NCBI GenBank assembly: GCA_012274445.1
Contig: JAAROD010000011.1
Location: 930,001 to 994,000, forward strand
From: Sclerotiophoma versabilis
Taxonomy: Eukaryota > Ascomycota > Dothideomycetes > Pleosporales > Didymellaceae
Direction: 5' to 3'
Length of the DNA: 64,000 bases
The position numbers and the translations under genes were made by a program. Below the pieces are notes generated by a model. That model did not search any database. It was not told where the DNA came from and saw only the letters and a list, made by a program, of their open reading frames with translations. Of the stretch, positions 33,774 to 44,549 are shown one piece after another; within the stretch, counting starts at the first letter, position 1; every line of letters starts with the position of its first letter.

Positions 33774-35233
33774 TCAACGATCCGATCCAGGCTCCGGGGA
33801 AAAACTCTCTGCAGGGGACGTACAAGGCTTTAATTCAGGCACAGCAATTGTGATCGCGCGGTACCAATCACATTGACCCTCTTCAGGTGCGCCAGCATTG
33901 TTAACCACGGCATGATCGTCTGCCTTCAAGCGTGCGTGTTCCTCAGCCTGGACTATTCTCTTCTCTTCTTTGTCAGCCAGGAGCTGTATTGCATCGTAAA
34001 CTTCCCATGTAGTCTTGTAGTGACTTGTGTTGATGTTCTCGTAGTCATCTGGTACAGCCCAGGTATGGGGAGCGTAGAGGCGTGACTGGCGGTAGAAGTT
34101 TAGACGCCTTCGAGCAGTCTCTGCAGTAGTGTACGAGAAGTGTGGGCGCATGTAGGAAGTCTGTCGTTGTTGGAAGCAGGTGTTATTGCACGCATAGCTG
34201 TCGCAGATGATGGTGATGCGGTTTGTAATGCGGACTTGCGTCTGTAGTCTTGACTTGTCAGAAAGTCTGCACGAGCGTTTGCGCTTCAGCGAAGAGCTTG
34301 CGGGCAGCTTGCGAGGCGTTAGCGCTCCAATTTGCTTCGTACGATGAGTTTGATTGGGAAACGGTGACCGGGTGTTGATTTCCTTGTCTTCGATGGCGTT
34401 AGCGTCTTCCTCGCATTCGATTTCGCGAAGTAGGTCGTATCGGTTTTGACCATCCCAGTAGGAACTACGCGCTATATTTGGTGGCACGCCTGCTGCGACC
34501 TGTAGGATGGCTAAGTTTCGGTTTGGGGCTTCCAGATTCGTGCCGTAGCATGTTTCGTCCTCCATGTGGCAAGGCTCTTCTGTATTCGTGTCGAATGTCC
34601 TCGACGCTATCGTATCGTCTGAGCACTGCTTTACGGCCCTTGCTTTTAGCTTGACAGTTTGCCACCCTCCGGAGTTTCCATTGCTCCCTTCGTCTATCAT
34701 GTCTGCCAACATAATGAGTTATCTTGTCAAGGGCATTAGTCATGGTCCATACCTTCATTCAACCTACACTCAAAATCAACATCATGTTTGACATGCGACT
34801 TCTCTTCGGTTACCACATAGTCGCCATCCTCGCTGTACCTGTAGCCGGGCATTCGACTGCACTCAGTTTCCACTTCCTTCCATAACTCAAAAGCCTTGTT
34901 CACCTGGAGCACCCAGCGTGCCTTCTCATCACCCTCGGCGCGCAGCCTATCCAAAAGACAAAGGTCTTTGTGCGAATCAATTTTCGCAAGCCTCCAACGC
35001 CTCAAAAGCGCTCTATGAGCGACCCTATCCTGCTTCCTGCCCATCTTTTCTTCGAAAGTTGCCGTGGCTCTGGAAGCGAAGATGCCGCCACGGCGTTCCA
35101 ATGCTGCCTGTGTTTCTGCGATCTCGAAGATGTGAAGGCGTATGAGACACGTCGGACAAATGGTGATGTTGAGTGCGGTAAGTTTCGTGCGGAGACGGGG
35201 AAATACTGGGTGGTTGCAGATCTTTCGCGCCAT
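33774..35233 (-). CDS. Hypothetical protein, two exons
   Basis: Exon 1 is 35233-34753 and exon 2 is 34702-33774, with a 50-nt intron (GTATGG, branch ACTAAT, TTGGCAG) that keeps phase and joins RLNE to DMIDEG; total 469 aa. A longer frame upstream of 35233 begins only with TTG, so MARKICNHPVF was chosen. Exon 1 has a possible zinc-binding ICPTC and a Lys/Arg/Glu-rich helical region (ETQAALERRGG, RALLRRWRLAK). Exon 2 has cysteines in ICDSYACNNTCF and a helical, charged end (LLADKEEKRIVQAEEHARLK). I recognise no family. Continuity across the intron and clean splice signals support a real gene. Confidence 0.6.
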
Positions 35234-36389
35234 TGCGAAGTGGCTACGAATTGGTTTGAGTGCCTTTTCACTGGTGTGCTGAATGACGGTCGAGAATGGG
35301 GTAAGCCGCAAAGGTTTAGAGATAGAGAGAAGACATTTGTGATATGAAGCTCGAGGAAACTGAATTACAACAAGAAGCAAATAGTTGCGTGGGATCAGCG
35401 AATCGTGGGGTGAAGGCCTTCTTTCACGCTTATTACTTTCACCTTTGTGCTCGAAATATCTATCGGCGTACAGTGTCCATGCACCAGGAGTCTAATCGTA
35501 GTGGTCACAAAGGCATGTCCCGGCGTTTCTGTCTGCCAATCGTTGGGGTTTGCAACCTTCAAACTCGGGATATCAGAGTGTGCTGAGGAGGTATAGAACT
35601 ACAAACGTTGGCCCGTCTTGTTTGATTCTCGAAGACGTTCAGTGACAACTTTGAACTTCTGTTTTGTTCGAACAGTACACTGGGATCTTCCAGTCTGCTT
35701 TCGAACGTGCTGTAAGCTGTATCACAAGTTCATGATCAAGACTAGACTTGTAGATAGTTGACACTTTTGAGGACCTTTGGGGGTGCTCAACTTGTTGGAC
35801 CGGAACTATTCAATCGTACTGCTGAATCCGAGGTGAAATAGTAGCCTGGAGGTAGTCAGACTGCGTCGAGACTTTGCAAGTAGGAGTTTGGGCCATCTGA
35901 TATTGTACTAACAATAGACAAGATCTTGCACTTCTAAACTACATTTTAGGCATTTAATTGTATTAGCGCAAAGCCTAGAGGTGCTTAGCACACTAAATCT
36001 CTCTAGCTTGCTGTATACCACAGATTCATGATCCGGCAATTGTCTCAAGATTGACATTGCAGCATTGGAGGTGCTTGCGAAACCTTGCACACTGTTAAGG
36101 CCTCTGTAGGCCTCCAGAGTCCTTCTGGTAGCCGCCTTGTTCACAATGCAATTAGACATTACCATGAAGAATATGAGATGGAAAAGCAGCCCGGAGGTAG
36201 TCAGTCTGCTGGCACCGCGGAGGTTGTGTTCGTTTGCAGATCGGAGTTCGGGCGGAAAGAACGATGACGTTTTCCTTGGCGCAAGCGTCGAGCTTCGAGC
36301 TTGTCAGCGCGATAGCGTACGCTTTCTTCTTTGCTTACGCTCTCAATTGCACCTCCACCCCTCATTCCATCTGGTCAATTCGTCTCGAA
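35234..36389. other. Intergenic with a decayed duplicate
   Basis: No gene. Two places about 340 bp apart share a ggaggtagtcag core and weakly similar flanks (about 35842-35895 and 36189-36255). They look like an old duplication in which the first copy has more T where the second has C. The right end is the MCR1 promoter. Confidence 0.4.
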
Positions 36390-37515
36390 ATGTTCGCCAG
36401 ACAGCTCTTCCGCCCAGCCAAGCAGCTGCAGCAGGTGCGCCAACTTCCATCAGCATCCGAGACACGCAATAGCTGACAAACCCACAGCATGTCCGCCGCT
36501 ATGCATCCGAGGCGCCCAAGTCCGGCAGCAACAACAGCGTCCTGTACACTGGTGTCGGTGCCGCCGGTCTTGCCGGTGCCTACCTTTTCCTGAGGGGCGG
36601 CGACGCTCCGTCAGGGCAGCAAGGCGCTGCTCCTCCATCGGCTGAGGAGAGCAAGATCCCCGCATCGACGGGCGAGGCCAAGAAGGCCTTCACTGGCGGC
36701 GACCAGGGCTTCCTGTCGTTGGTGCTCGAGAAGTCAGAGGTTGTCAACCACAACACCAAGAAGCTCACCTTCAAGCTGCCCGAGGAGGATCAGGAGAGCG
36801 GTCTGCCCGTTGCTTGTATGTTGAGCACCACAGCCGACCGGAGCCATACGCTGACAAAGAACTAGCCGCCGTCATCACCAAGTACAAGGGACCTGAGATG
36901 AAGAAGCCCGTCATCCGCCCGTACACGCCCGTCAGCGACGTTGACCAGAAGGGCACCGTCGACTTCCTCATCAAGAAGTACCCCGACGGCCCCATGTCCG
37001 AGCACATGCACAGCATGGAACCCGGGCAGCGTCTGGACATCAAGGGCCCCATCCCCAAATATCAATGGTCACCTAACAAGCACGCTCACATTGCCCTGAT
37101 CGCGGGAGGCACCGGTATCACCCCCATGTGGCAAACTGCTCGCGCCATTTTCAAGAACCCCGAAGACAAGACCAAGGTCACATTGGTCTTTGGAAACATC
37201 TCCGAGGAGGACATTCTGCTGAAGCGCGAGTGGGAGGAGCTCGAGAACACATACCCCCAGCGCTTCCGTGCCTTCTACGTCCTCGACAACCCGCCTGAGC
37301 AGTGGCAGGGAGGCAAGGGTCACGTCACCAAGGAGCTCCTGAAGACTGTCCTGCCCGAGCCTAAGGAGGGCGACAATATCAAGATCTTCGTTTGCGGTCC
37401 TCCTGGCATGTACAAGGCCATCAGCGGTGGCAAGAAGAGCCCTCAGGACCAGGGCGAGCTTGAGGGATACCTGAAGGAGCTGGGCTACAGCAAGGACCAG
37501 GTCTATAAGTTCTAG
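36390..37515 (+). CDS. MCR1: NADH-cytochrome b5 reductase, mitochondrial
   Basis: Three exons (36390-36434, 36488-36815, 36866-37515) give 340 aa. MFARQLFRPAKQLQQ joined to HVRRYASE is a typical mitochondrial presequence, followed by a hydrophobic anchor (VLYTGVGAAGLAGAYLFL), as in outer-membrane/intermembrane-space MCR1. The FAD-binding motif RPYTPVS starts at R142, the NADH-binding GGTGITP at G205 and CGPPGM at C301; all core residues of the ferredoxin-reductase fold are present. It passes electrons from NADH to cytochrome b5 and is linked to sterol synthesis and ascorbate-type radical reduction in yeast. The 53- and 50-nt introns have clean GT-AG ends and phases that fit. Length is close to the family norm. 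Confidence 0.96.
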
Positions 37516-38508
37516 ATGAGTTTGAGAGGGCTGTACGATATGTCTGCTAGATATAGATTCCCCATCAAGCAAGCGATCGCAAGTTTTTCCACACGGAGTC
37601 GCCCGCTATTCATGTGGTGCTAGTAGCCTGGCTGTGTCAAGACTCACAACAGGTACGTGATGACAATACTGGTATTGAGTGACATTGCAGCGTCCCTCGT
37701 AGCTCGCTTCTCCACATGAATCCTCTCCGTATGAGGAGTGTTCCCATCTGAACGCCATCGCCCAACAGATCCATAACACGCATGCACGCTTAAGTCAGAA
37801 CGAACTCGCAAGGAGGTATCCGTCGATTGCCCGTACGGCACGAGATTGTTCCATGACTGCACATAAGACTTACGTTCAGAGAACAACATGAAGCTTGATC
37901 GAGTTGGAAGTAGGAGGAGACGAATAGAGCGCTCAGCGACCAGTGGGGTGTATACCTTGACAGTGAGTGAGGCTGAAGAGCTTGTTTGAGCTGGAAAAAG
38001 GTTGAACAAGGATTTGTGCTTTGTGACGCGTGTGCTTAGTTAGTGTCTTGCTATTGTCTTGGGTGAGACGGATGTTGTAATGCAGTGTTTGCATTTTCAC
38101 CTTCATTTGCGGCTTTGGTTTTGTCTGCGAAGGCGCGTCAGGGATGATGATAGTTGGATGTTGTGTTGCAGGAAAACATGGATTCATGCTTGAGTATTGC
38201 ACTAAAGAAATGCCGTGTGGTATCTGTTCGCAAACCCGAACGCCGTGACATGGCTAAGCATGACTTGCACCAAACCAAACATTCTCAATATTCCCAATAT
38301 TCCCAAATCTCATTCGCACAGCCCAGACTGCGTTTGTGCGAATCGTTCGTGCAGCGTCCTCGTCGTAGATGGACATGTCGAATCCCCACACGCCAAACGT
38401 CAGCCAGGAGGCAGTCAGATCCTCATACGCCCAATCTCGCTCATTGCCCCAATCTCGCAGCGCCACGCCCCAAGGCTTCAATTCTACAGCTTCACTCACA
38501 GCGCCTCC
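37516..38508. other. Intergenic between convergent genes
   Basis: MCR1 (+) and the zinc-ribbon gene (-) converge here. Apart from a small repeat of ttcccaatat near 38284-38305 I see nothing, and no frame has a domain. Confidence 0.4.
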
Positions 38509-39007
38509 TTACTTGTACTGCGGCACTCCGCTCGGTGGCGCGCCGTACTGCCCCTGCCCCTGCCCGGCCCCACCGTGCATCATGACCGCCGGCTGTCCTC
38601 CGCCGCCTTGCATTTGTTGCTGTACGTCCGGGCGGTACTTGATATCCTGCCAGAAGCTGCAGATGTGGCAGCCGACTTCCTTGTATGGCTTGAGCGAAAA
38701 CGGGATTATGGGAACGAAGCAGAATGTGAACCATTCCCTGGGCGGGTCAGTATAGGTAAGGCAATGCTGATAGTGGACGGTATAAATGGAAACCCCGAGG
38801 GTGAGTTGCTTAGGCGGGCAAGCAGACGTACCAGCGCTTCATCACTCTGCCGGAGAAGTTACCGCAGTTCTGGCATTGGACGGTGATGTGCTCGGCGCCG
38901 CTGAGCTGCGAGGTGAAGGCTGGGCTGCGGTTAGCTATGCAATACAGTCATAGAGGCTTGAGTTCGGTGGGCGTACTGTGTGTTCCGCATGTAAAGAAGA
39001 AGAACAT
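38509..39007 (-). CDS. Small zinc-ribbon protein
   Basis: Three exons (39007-38977, 38919-38832, 38737-38509) give 115 aa. The peptide runs MFFFFTCGTHT, then FTSQLSGAEHITVQCQNCGN, then KRW joined to EWFTFCFVPIIPF. Two CxxC pairs (CQNC and CHIC) form a zinc-ribbon of the type found in small fungal proteins (zinc-ribbon_15-like), with hydrophobic stretches around FTFCFVPIIPF. The C-terminus is a Gln/Gly-rich tail (QQQMQGGGGQP). It was assembled across introns of 57 and 94 nt and no single long ORF reveals it. Both junctions keep phase and restore known family motifs. Function is unknown. Confidence 0.82.
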
Positions 39008-39957
39008 GATGTCAAACCACTTGCGTGGAGGCGCGCAGCTAGTGTCGTGTTGCTGGTGGGTTCGGTCTTGAGTCGCGGGCGATCGAGCGGAGGTGGTGCG
39101 GAGAGGTGGAGCTATACGCGAGCTGTGGGTTGGCGATGCAAGGGTACGTTAGCTTGCAGCAATATTGTCACACGGCGAGCGCGTTTGATTATAGAGTAGT
39201 ATTCAGGGTCGGTGGGTCGATGGGAGAGGGCGAGAGGGATATTAAGTAAAGGCGGAGCAAGGTCACCGCAGGTGCTATGTTTATTCATCTCATGAAATGC
39301 ATTGGCGCCGAGCAAGGCGCGTGCGTCATAACTCAGCCACACTTGGCTCGTTCGCGGCGCGCAATCCTCCACGCACTCCTACCTCTACGACAGCCGATAC
39401 TGGACCTGGAGGCCTTTAGAGATGCCGACAGTTTCTGCGAGTTTGGATCATATATGTTGGAGGTTTTTTCCAGCAGCAAGGTGTCTTCAAGACTGCTCAG
39501 GTCTCGTTGGCGTCTCTGAAGGCCGCCAGGGTCTGATGTCAGCCCACGACCTATCGGCGGACTGTTCAAGGGCACGAAACAGGCATAAATGGAGATTGGT
39601 TGTTGAATGCGTGAATTTGCCCCTTCTGTTTAACGATGGGCATCCAATGCCTGGGGGAAAAAACTCGCGATGGTCGTGATGCCCAGACAAGAATCACCCC
39701 TTCTTTCGGACTCCGTACACCCCTCCTCGCGAATGGATGCCGCGGAACAAATGTTAATGGACATCTCGACCGTCAATTATTGGAATGCAGGGTACAACTC
39801 TGACCAAATTCACGCTCGTGACGAGGGAGTAGGCCACCAAACTCTAGAACCTAGGCCGAGGTGAGAATTGTGCTCCAGAGGTTGAGGTATTGCAGCATAA
39901 CAAGAAATCAACAACAACCCCAGACGGTCGGCGGTACTCAAATCCACTTGCTAGTCC
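39008..39957. other. Intergenic, nothing clear
   Basis: Upstream of the zinc-ribbon gene and downstream of the dynein light chain gene, both on minus. No supported gene or repeat. Confidence 0.4.
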
Positions 39958-40581
39958 TTACTGGGTTTTGAATAGGAGGATGGCGCAGTGTCCGAGGTAG
40001 AAATAGATGAAGTGCTTGGTTTCTGCAGTGTATTAGCCAATGCCTGGGCGCAGAGTGAGCGGGCATTGAACCTACCGTGAGTAACGAAACTGCCAAAGTT
40101 CCTGCCTACAATGCAATGCCATGTCGCGCCCTTGCGGTTATCGAACTGCAAGTACGTTAGCAGGCGTACTCGAGCCACATGAAGTCGGTTAGCTACTCAC
40201 CTCCTTCTTGATGAACTGTGCAATGTCCTTGTAGCAATTGTCAGTGTCTTCAAGTCAAACAGCAACCAAAATGGCTTGGGCTACCTTCTCAATGGTGAAT
40301 TGCTCCATTGCTTGCTGTGCTACCAAGCTGTCAGCGTTTCAGTCAGCCACATCTGGGGTAGAAAAGACAACTTACCAACTTCAATCGCCTCGTTCTGCAT
40401 CTCCTCGCTCTATAGCATACGATCAGCAAACGCCGCGCAGGGGACAAGACGTATTTCATACCATGTCCGCAGACTTGATCTGCGCTGTCAACCATATTAG
40501 CTCGTGCTCAAGTTACTGTCGGAGAGTGTATAAGGGGGCTTTACCCTCTTGCTTGTGAACATCTGACTTCTCGCTAGCCAT
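39958..40581 (-). CDS. DYN2: Dynein light chain LC8
   Basis: Seven exons on the minus strand: 40581-40545, 40484-40462, 40409-40376, 40319-40285, 40227-40201, 40145-40076, 40022-39958. They join into 96 aa starting MASEKSDVHKQE and ending HCAILLFKTQ. The core SADMSEEMQNEAIEV, AMEQFTIEKDIAQFIKKEF, TWHCIVGRNFGSFVTH and ETKHFIYFYLGH is the LC8/DYNLL signature nearly residue for residue. It is a homodimeric hub that binds dynein intermediate chain and many linear motifs, acting in microtubule transport and nuclear migration. The fourth exon uses the acceptor GGTAG at 40320, because the AG further downstream would cost two residues. Exons are as short as 23 nt. It is head-to-head with MRD1. Confidence 0.95.
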
Positions 40582-40884
40582 GTTGAGGTTCTAGAGAGCG
40601 TTGCGTGTGCCGGCTTAGTTGTACTGAAGGGTAAAGGGTGGTCTAGAAGCAAGCGCTTAGGCAAAGCTTTGTGTCTGTTGTGGTGCTTGGTGTTGATGTT
40701 GCAGCTGGCCAGTGCTAAACTGCAGGAGCCACGAGCTAGTCGGTTCGGCCTATTGGAGCGCTAGCGTGCAATGACGCTAAAATTTCTTGAACATTTTGCC
40801 GAGAAGCTTTCTTACCACACTCACTTCGCCTTTGTGTGTCGCCTCCACTTGAGCGGGCTACAGCTCAACCCTTGTGTTTCAGCC
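40582..40884. promoter_or_regulatory. Bidirectional promoter, LC8/MRD1
   Basis: Only 303 bp separate the start codons of the dynein light chain (-) and MRD1 (+), so the two housekeeping genes must share this region for initiation. No TATA box is obvious. Confidence 0.6.
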
Positions 40885-43603
40885 ATGGAGTCGTCACGTA
40901 TTTTCGTGCGAGGGCTGCCGCCCAAGTTCACTGAGGACGATGTGCGCAAGCACTTTGCCAAATTCCCGGTCACAGACGTCAAGTTCTTCCCGCACCGCCG
41001 CATTGGATATGTTGGCTACAAGACGCCCGAGGACGCCGCAAAGGCTGTCAAGTACTTCAACAAGACCTTCATCAGGATGACGAAGATCTTTGTCGAGATC
41101 GCGCGTCCGGTACGTTTTGTACTTCCATGCCGTTGTGGGTGAAGCTAATGACAAGCGCAGATTTCAGATGAGCTGCTACCCAAGTCACGACGACAGATCA
41201 AAGTCGAGAAGGCGGCACCTCAGGGCGATGACTACTTCCCACCGCCAAGGGACGACAGCGCCCTTAAACGCAAGCGAGAGGAGGCAGAGCAGGACCCCAA
41301 GTTGAAGGAATTCCTCGAGGTCTATCAGCCACCCTCGAAGACGAATATCTGGACCGAGGGTGATGCAGTAATTGCTGCAGGTAATGGGACAGCGGTCGAG
41401 GAGCCCGTACAAGACGTCGTCGTACCCGCAGATGAGAGCGACGATGAGTACCAAGTCATAACGAAAAAGCCGAAGATTGTCGAAACACCACAGGAGACAA
41501 TGAGGCAAACAGAGCCTGTTCCAGTGGCAGAGCCTGTCATTGCTGCCCAAGCCGCTACGGCGGAAGATGTCGACGCTGCCATGCCGGACGCGCCCGACTC
41601 TGCTGTGGCTGATCAGCCTCCCAGAACCGATGATGATTGGCTTCGATCACGGACCAACAGACTGCTGGATCTAGTCGAGGACGACGATGTTCCTGTCGCT
41701 CCAGCATCAGCTCCGGTCAAGCCAGTTGCTGAGAAGCGTGATTCTCCTGTAGCTACCGAACAGCAACCTGGGCCTACACAACCGGCTGATGTGCCTGCTG
41801 CGGATACCACTTCGTCAGAAGAGGACAAGATTCGAGAAACTGGACGACTCTACCTGCGCAATTTGCACTTTGAGGTCGCTGAAGAGGACATCAGGAACCA
41901 GTTCTCCAGATACGGATCTCTCGATGAAGTAAGTCGCACACCTATTTTTCTTTCGATACCACTCGCTTTAGGATGAACGTCAAGATAGGGACAACTGATG
42001 CTTAGGCACCTGAGGTTACCTTGTGAGAGTATTTTAGTAGATGTCTCTCTGATCTGATACTGGCGAACCCTGTCGTTTTCTGTTACATATTATAGTTACG
42101 ACCAATCGCTGACAAAGCTAGGTGCACGTACCCTTGAAGAAAATTGACGGCAAGGGCAAAGGCTTTGCCTTTGTCCAGTTTAAAGATGCTGAGGACGCTG
42201 TCAAAGCTTTCAAAGAGAACGACAGCACCATCTTTCAAGGCCGACTCCTGCACATTATTTCGGCTAAGGCGAAGAAGGACACCAAACTTGATGAGTTTGA
42301 AATTTCCAAGTTGCCACTGAAGAAGCAGAAAGAGATTCGACGAAAGCAAGATGCGGTCAAGGCTACGTTCAATTGGAACTCGCTCTATCTCAATGCGGAT
42401 GCAGTCATGTCTACACTCGCGAGCCGTATGGGAATCAGCAAGGCAGAGTTGCTAGACCCAACATCCTCGGACGCTGCGGTCAAGCAGGCTCATGCCGAGA
42501 CCCACATCATCCAGGAAACTAAGAACTACTTCGCCCAACATGGAGTTGATCTTGAAGCTTTCAAGAACAGTGCAAAGGGCGACACTGCGATCTTGGTGAA
42601 GAACATCCCACACTCTGTAACACCGGATGAGTTACGCAAAACATTCGAAGAGCACGGTAAGGTCACAAAGTTTCTCATGCCGCCAACGGGCATGACTGCT
42701 ATCATTGAGTTTTCCAACGCCGCAGAGGCGAAGACTGCATTCGTGGCCCTGTCCTATCGTAAGATGAAGGACTCCATTCTGTATCTTGAGAAGGCACCCA
42801 AAGACCTGTTCAAGGAGGGCTTTGTGGCGCCTGTGGTTCAGGCTGCGCCCGGCGACAAGGCAGAGGCCAAGCCCAGTGCAACAGACTTGCTTGAAGAAGC
42901 TCCTGAACCTGACGCATCGAACACCGCCACCCTTTACGTCCGCAACCTCAACTTCTCTACCACAACCGAACGTCTCTATGAGACGTTCAAGCCTTTGTCC
43001 GGCTTCCGCAGTGCCAGGGTGAAGACCAAGGTTGATCCGAAGCGAGGTGTATTATCGATGGGTTTTGGTTTCGTTGAATTCGACAGCCCTGAAGCCGCAG
43101 CCGCAGCTCTCCGAACTTTGGATGGCCATGATTTGGAAGGCCACAAGCTGCAAATCAAAGCATCTCACAAAGGTGCAGATGCAGCAGAGGAGCGCCGCAA
43201 AGAGGACGCCGCGAAGAAAGCGGCGAGCACCAAGATTCTTATTAAGAACTTACCCTTCGAAGCTAGTAAGAAGGAGGTGCGCGCCCTGTTCACCCCTTAC
43301 GGCCAACTTCGGTCGGTCAGGGTGCCCAAGAAGTTTGATTCGTCCTCGCGTGGTTTCGGTTTCGCTGAGTTCACCACAAAACGCGACGCCGTTAACGCCA
43401 TGAACGCCCTGAAAAACACTCATCTTCTTGGTCGACGATTGGTTCTTGCATTTGCTGAAACCGAATCAGACGATCCTGAAAAGGAATTGGAGAAGATGCA
43501 GCAAAAGATGGGAGCACAGGCCAATAAGGTCGCCCTACAGAAGCTCACCGCAGGCGGCCGCCAGAAGTTTAACGTTGCAGGCAACGACGAGCTAGATGAA
43601 TGA
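40885..43603 (+). CDS. MRD1: Multiple RRM-domain pre-rRNA protein Mrd1
   Basis: Three exons (40885-41109, 41161-41928, 42122-43603) give 824 aa, the usual Mrd1/RBM19 length. RRM1 starts at the N-terminus (RIFVRGLPPKF). A long acidic linker follows, then RRM2 near residue 305 (RLYLRNLHFEV) interrupted by intron 2, RRM3 near 485 (AILVKNIPHSV), RRM4 near 598 (TLYVRNLNFST) and RRM5 near 700 (KILIKNLPFEA). Between RRM2 and RRM3 lies the conserved FNWNSLYLNADAVM segment. Mrd1 binds the 35S pre-rRNA and U3 snoRNA complex in the nucleolus and is needed for cleavages that make 18S rRNA. Intron 2 (193 nt) is longer than most introns here. Confidence 0.96.
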
Positions 43604-44549
43604 GCGTGAGCGCGTGCGTATGATGATCGGAGTAAATTGCAAACTCTGCGCGTCACCACCAGGCTGTGTCGTCCCTAACGGCATCCCTTACATCCCCGGC
43701 CCAAAAGCGAGGCCCGCCCTTCGTAGAGGACCCCGCGGTGCACTGGAAGCAGGCCAGGTCACACCTTGCACACAGCTTCTACATGTAAGTCACCGCTGCA
43801 TTAGCCGCGACAGGATTCACACACAGCGACCTGGATCAATGGGCATGGCCACCACACTGGGTCTCAGTTACTCTGAGACATAACGAGCAAGGCAGCCACA
43901 GACGAGACGGTTGTCGATCATACGAACTCGACTCACATAATCTGTTGTTGACCACTGACATCCATTCTTGCTCAAAGCATTCCAAGCCGAGTTCTCCCTC
44001 GCACACGTCCAATCAGATGACGGTTAATCAGTCGGCAATTACCTGATGCCCTTGCTCCCACTGCTAACCAGGCAATATTTACCATTCCAACAGACTAAGG
44101 AATCGCGCAGAGTGTAATTACTTGGGCAACAAGCGAAATGGCGATAGGTGGGCGACCACGGCGCCCGTAGGTAGCGTGTTAGCCTAATTTTATGGTCGTC
44201 GGGATGCTACCTTGGTGACCGATCTTGCATCCACTTCAAGTATAGCCGAGTCCTATCGTACCTGTCAGACGGCTTCCCTTGGGCGCACCGCAAATCCAGT
44301 TCCTTCTGCCAAGCGGCCTTCTTCTCTGAGGGTCGGCCGTTGGATTACCCTCTTATATCATTGATCAGTATCTGCATACCTTCGCCACATACTCGAATCG
44401 CATTCTCTTATTTCTCTTTCACAATCCACAGTCACTCATTGCTCCAACTGCCTGACGTTCCTTCCATTTCTGCTTGAGATGCGCAAAACTCATCATTCTT
44501 ACCCTTAATTCACTCCATTCTTTAGGCTCTTCACATACCAAACATCACT
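43604..44549. promoter_or_regulatory. Long upstream region of the TEA factor
   Basis: About 950 bp between MRD1 and the AbaA-like start codon, with pyrimidine-rich tracts (tcttctctg, ttatttctctttcacaatcc) near 44320-44430. Long leaders and complex promoters are common for developmental regulators. No coding gene is supported. Confidence 0.4.

Noticed and set aside
30983..36389. Secondary-metabolite cluster around the monooxygenase
   Set aside because: There is no synthase, P450, transporter or cluster regulator next to it; the neighbours are unrelated genes.
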